Below are positions 5,625 through 7,809 of a stretch of DNA of 7,809 nucleotides, piece after piece (position 1 is the stretch's first letter; the number at the start of each line of letters is the position of its first letter). The DNA is from Elusimicrobiota bacterium (GTDB taxonomy: Bacteria > CAYTYR01 > UBA6262 > DAOVJB01), in assembly GCA_030673425.1 (NCBI GenBank), contig DAOVJB010000051.1, forward strand, positions 1 through 7,809, written 5' to 3'. A model generated the notes under the pieces. The model worked only from the letters and a program-made list of their open reading frames with translations, was not told where the DNA came from and searched no databases. Both the position numbers and the translations under genes were made by a program.

Positions 5625-6455
5625 ATGCAACAAGGCGCAATGGATAGTGTACGATTATACTTAAAAGAGATCAAAAAACTTCCTCTTTTGAAAGAAGCGG
5701 AACACATAAAGTTATGCAAAGAAATCAAGCATGGGGATAAGCAATCGCGGAGGAAAATGATTGAGGGTAATCTGCGATTGGTGATTAATATCGCTAAGAG
5801 GTACAGAAATCAGGGATTGTCTTTTCTGGATCTTATTGAAGAAGGTAACCTGGGATTAATAAAAGCGGTAGAGAAATATGACTATAAAAAAGGCAGGTTT
5901 AGTACCTATGCCACCTACTGGATACAGCAGGCAATAAAAAGAGCCCTCCTAAATCAAACAAGGACTATTCACATACCGATTCATAAGATAGAAGAAATTA
6001 ACAGATGGCTGAATGTTAGCAAGGAATTCAGTAGGAAAATGGGAAGAAAACCCACCTATGGAGAGCTCTCCAAAAGATTGAGGTTATCTATCAATAAAAT
6101 TAAGGAAATAATAAAGATACACTTTATTTCAGAAGGAGTTGTTTCATTAGATACATCTATAACTGATGATGTTAATGTGCGATTGGAAAATGTGGTGGAA
6201 GCTGATAAACAGCTTTTTACAGAAGAACTTGATGCAGTATTAAGATTGCCTCAGGAAGTGGAGTCCGCATTAGAAGTGTTAAATGATACGGAAAAGAAAA
6301 TTGTTAGATTTCGCTATGGATTAACTAAGGATAAAAAGCCTCTTACACTAGCTGCTATAGGTAAGATATTAAAGATCTCCCGGGAACGGGTAAGACAGAT
6401 TGAGCAGAGGGCATTGAAGAAACTGAAACAAAAATTTATACAGAGAAAATTATAG
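5625..6455 (+). CDS. RNA polymerase sigma factor, RpoD/RpoS (group 2-like) family
   Basis: A 276-residue sigma-70 protein. Region 1.2 is at about 6-30 (DSVRLYLKEI). Regions 2.1-2.4 are at 49-118, with NLRLVINIAKRY, LIEEGNLGLIKAVEKYDY and the promoter-melting and -10-reading helix FSTYATYWIQQAIKRA. Region 3 follows (about 119-190), and region 4 is at 208-270 with the -35-reading helix-turn-helix TLAAIGKILKISRERVRQIEQRALKKLK. The autoinhibitory region 1.1 is absent and the length fits group 2 factors such as RpoS rather than the housekeeping RpoD. Position directly after an NlpD-like gene, with pcm upstream, supports an RpoS-like role, but this is inference from gene order. GGAG (5613-5616) lies eight bases before ATG 5625; ATG 5640 is a less likely alternative. 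Confidence 0.93.
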   Translation: MQQGAMDSVRLYLKEIKKLPLLKEAEHIKLCKEIKHGDKQSRRKMIEGNLRLVINIAKRYRNQGLSFLDLIEEGNLGLIKAVEKYDYKKGRFSTYATYWIQQAIKRALLNQTRTIHIPIHKIEEINRWLNVSKEFSRKMGRKPTYGELSKRLRLSINKIKEIIKIHFISEGVVSLDTSITDDVNVRLENVVEADKQLFTEELDAVLRLPQEVESALEVLNDTEKKIVRFRYGLTKDKKPLTLAAIGKILKISRERVRQIEQRALKKLKQKFIQRKL

Positions 6456-6472
6456 AAGAGGAGTCAATAAAC

Positions 6473-6988
6473 ATGGAAGATCTCAAGAAATCAATCCGTG
6501 ATGTACCTGATTTTCCTAAAAAAGGCATAATTTTTAAGGATATAACCACATTACTTAAAGATAAGTTAATGTTTAAGAAAGCGATAGATGCTCTTCTTGA
6601 GCATTACAAGGATAAAAAAATCGATAAAGTTGTAGCAGTTGAAGCACGAGGATTTATTATAGGTGGTGTCCTGGCTTATGAAATGGGAGTAGGTTTTGTT
6701 CCTGTAAGGAAAAAGGGAAAACTCCCTGCTAAAGTAGTACAGGCAACATATGAACTCGAATACGGGACGGATACGTTAGAGATTCATGAAGATGCCATTA
6801 AAGAAGGAGAAAACGTTTTAATTATAGATGATCTATTAGCTACCGGGGGGACATCAAAGGCTACCGCAGAATTAGTGGAAAGACTAAACGGAAAAGTAAT
6901 AGGTATTGCTTTTTTGATTGATTTAACCTTCCTAAACGGTATAAAGAAATTAGAAGGATATAATGTTTTTTCTTTAATTAAATATTAA
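6473..6988 (+). CDS. apt: Adenine phosphoribosyltransferase
   Basis: A 171-residue enzyme, the family's usual length. It makes AMP from adenine and PRPP in purine salvage. Signatures are IRDVPDFPKKGIIFKDITTLL (8-28, adenine side), VVAVEARGFIIGG (53-65), the flexible-loop region VPVRKKGKLPA (76-86), and the type I PRPP-binding motif VLIIDDLLATGGTSKA (115-130). A strong AGAGGAG site (6457-6463) is nine bases before ATG 6473, and the gene starts 17 bases after the sigma factor's stop codon, so it probably shares a transcript with it. In many genomes apt is near stress genes such as relA, but nothing of that kind is visible here. Confidence 0.96.
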   Translation: MEDLKKSIRDVPDFPKKGIIFKDITTLLKDKLMFKKAIDALLEHYKDKKIDKVVAVEARGFIIGGVLAYEMGVGFVPVRKKGKLPAKVVQATYELEYGTDTLEIHEDAIKEGENVLIIDDLLATGGTSKATAELVERLNGKVIGIAFLIDLTFLNGIKKLEGYNVFSLIKY

Positions 6989-7017
6989 AGATAGGACGTG
7001 GATGAAGGAAAGGATAA

Positions 7018-7809
7018 ATGAAAAGAACAATTTTCTACTTTTCCTTATTTTTATTTATATTTCTTGCAATAGAGTTTACCGGAAGCGTAACAGAGATTTT
7101 TGGTGAAGAAAGAGCTACACGTGAAGGGACTAAAAAATGGGAATTTCAAACAGGCAGCTGGATAAGTTCTTGTCCTGCTGTAGGTTCAGATGGGACAATC
7201 TATGTTGGCTCTAGTGATAATAAACTTTATGCCGTAAACCCTGATGGAACCAGGAAATGGGAATTCCAAACGGGTCATGATGTGGACTCTTCACCTGCTA
7301 TAGGTTCAGATGGGACAATCTATGTTGGTTCAGCTGATAAAAAGCTTTATGCCATAAATCCTGACGGGACCAGGAAATGGGAATTTCAAACACGTGGTTT
7401 GATAAAATCTTCACCTGCGATAGGTTCAGACGGGACAATCTATGTTGGTTCTGGTGATAATAAACTTTATGCCGTAAACCCTGACGGGACTCTGAACTGG
7501 AGCTATAAAACAGAGCAGGTAGTAAATTCTTCACCTGCGATAGACTCAAACGGGATGATCTATTTTGGTTCTAGTGATAATCTACTTCATGTTTTAACCC
7601 CTAAGGGGGGTATGAAATGGGTATTAGAAACAAAACAGGTGGTAAGTTCCTCACCTGCTATAGGCTCCGACGGGACAATCTATTTTGGTTCCTGGGATAA
7701 TAAAGTTTATGCTGCAAAACGTGCAGGAGGACTGAAGTGGAGATTTAAAACAGGACATGATGTAGATTCTTCACCTGCTGTAGGTTCAGACGGAACAATC
7801 TATATTGGC
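7018..7809 (+). CDS. Exported PQQ-type beta-propeller repeat protein (5' part, runs off the window)
   Basis: The frame opens at ATG 7018 and stays open to the window end, giving the first 264 residues. AAGGA (7005-7009) lies eight bases before the ATG. Residues 1-20 hold a basic start (MKR) and a long hydrophobic core, consistent with a signal peptide or membrane anchor; the cleavage site is not obvious. From residue 41 the protein consists of 40-residue repeats, with Trp at 41, 81, 121, 161, 201 and 241, each carrying the pattern K/N-W-x(10)-SSPA(I/V)GSDGTIY(V/F)GS-x-DNKLYA. This is the PQQ-like/YncE-like beta-propeller blade (PF13360/PF13570 type). Such proteins lie in the periplasm or outside the cell and may bind partners or ligands. 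Family membership does not imply PQQ binding, and no catalytic domain is visible yet. It starts 29 bases after apt. Confidence 0.88.
   Translation, partial: MKRTIFYFSLFLFIFLAIEFTGSVTEIFGEERATREGTKKWEFQTGSWISSCPAVGSDGTIYVGSSDNKLYAVNPDGTRKWEFQTGHDVDSSPAIGSDGTIYVGSADKKLYAINPDGTRKWEFQTRGLIKSSPAIGSDGTIYVGSGDNKLYAVNPDGTLNWSYKTEQVVNSSPAIDSNGMIYFGSSDNLLHVLTPKGGMKWVLETKQVVSSSPAIGSDGTIYFGSWDNKVYAAKRAGGLKWRFKTGHDVDSSPAVGSDGTIYIG
7138..7809 (+). repeat. Tandem 120-bp coding repeats (five full units and a partial sixth)
   Basis: Units begin at 7138, 7258, 7378, 7498, 7618 and 7738 (the last cut at 7809), all exactly 120 bases with no indels. Each contains a well-conserved core near TCTTCACCTGC ... GGTTCAGA(T/C)GGGACAATCTAT. 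Units 1-3 are closest to each other; unit 4 (DSNGMIY, LLHVLTPKG) and unit 5 (AAKRAGG) diverge most. These are beta-propeller blades within the gene at 7018-7809, not a CRISPR array or a separate element. Confidence 0.9.

Noticed and set aside
7298-7549. Minus-strand 83-codon frame with apparent internal repeats
   Set aside because: It is the antisense of the 120-bp propeller repeats, which explains both its openness and its repetition.
7138-7809. CRISPR array or non-coding tandem repeat
   Set aside because: The 120-bp period is an exact multiple of three, stays in one open frame and encodes propeller blades; there are no unique spacers between short identical repeats.

Overview
The window is a compact, almost entirely plus-strand bacterial segment of low to moderate GC. 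The encoded proteins suggest a Gram-negative-type (diderm) cell: a LysM/M23 lipoprotein with an outer-membrane-type lipobox, a secreted protein resembling an outer-membrane beta-barrel, and an exported beta-propeller. Taxonomy cannot be fixed from the sequence. An uncultured diderm lineage such as Omnitrophota is my guess, based on gene content and style only.

Layout. Bases 1-2055 hold a tightly packed gene run: the 3' end of an MGDG-synthase/MurG-like glycosyltransferase, a divergent small membrane protein starting with TTG, L-isoaspartyl protein methyltransferase (pcm), and a canonical small multidrug export family membrane protein overlapping pcm by 13 bp. A tRNA-Pro(CGG) gene with encoded CCA follows at 2072-2149. 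Bases 2272-3663 encode a two-domain GT2 glycosyltransferase/SAM-methyltransferase. This gene lies between two perfect 20-bp inverted repeats (2151-2170 and 3709-3728), the left one starting one base after the tRNA. A palindrome-rich intergenic stretch (3664-3860) leads into a second gene run: a secreted protein of unknown function, acylphosphatase, a LysM-M23 NlpD-like lipoprotein, an RpoD/RpoS-type sigma factor without region 1.1, adenine phosphoribosyltransferase (apt), and the start of an exported beta-propeller made of exact 40-residue repeats that runs off the right edge.

How the genes relate. The order pcm ... nlpD-like - sigma factor recalls the surE-pcm-nlpD-rpoS cluster known from Proteobacteria. 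Here it is interrupted by the tRNA, the inverted-repeat-bracketed glycosyltransferase/methyltransferase and two small genes. The themes are protein repair (pcm), envelope and cell-wall maintenance (NlpD-like, glycosyltransferases, membrane proteins), stress-type transcription (sigma factor) and purine salvage (apt). No clearly new multi-gene system is visible. The observation most worth following is the inverted-repeat-bracketed glycosyltransferase/methyltransferase beside the tRNA.
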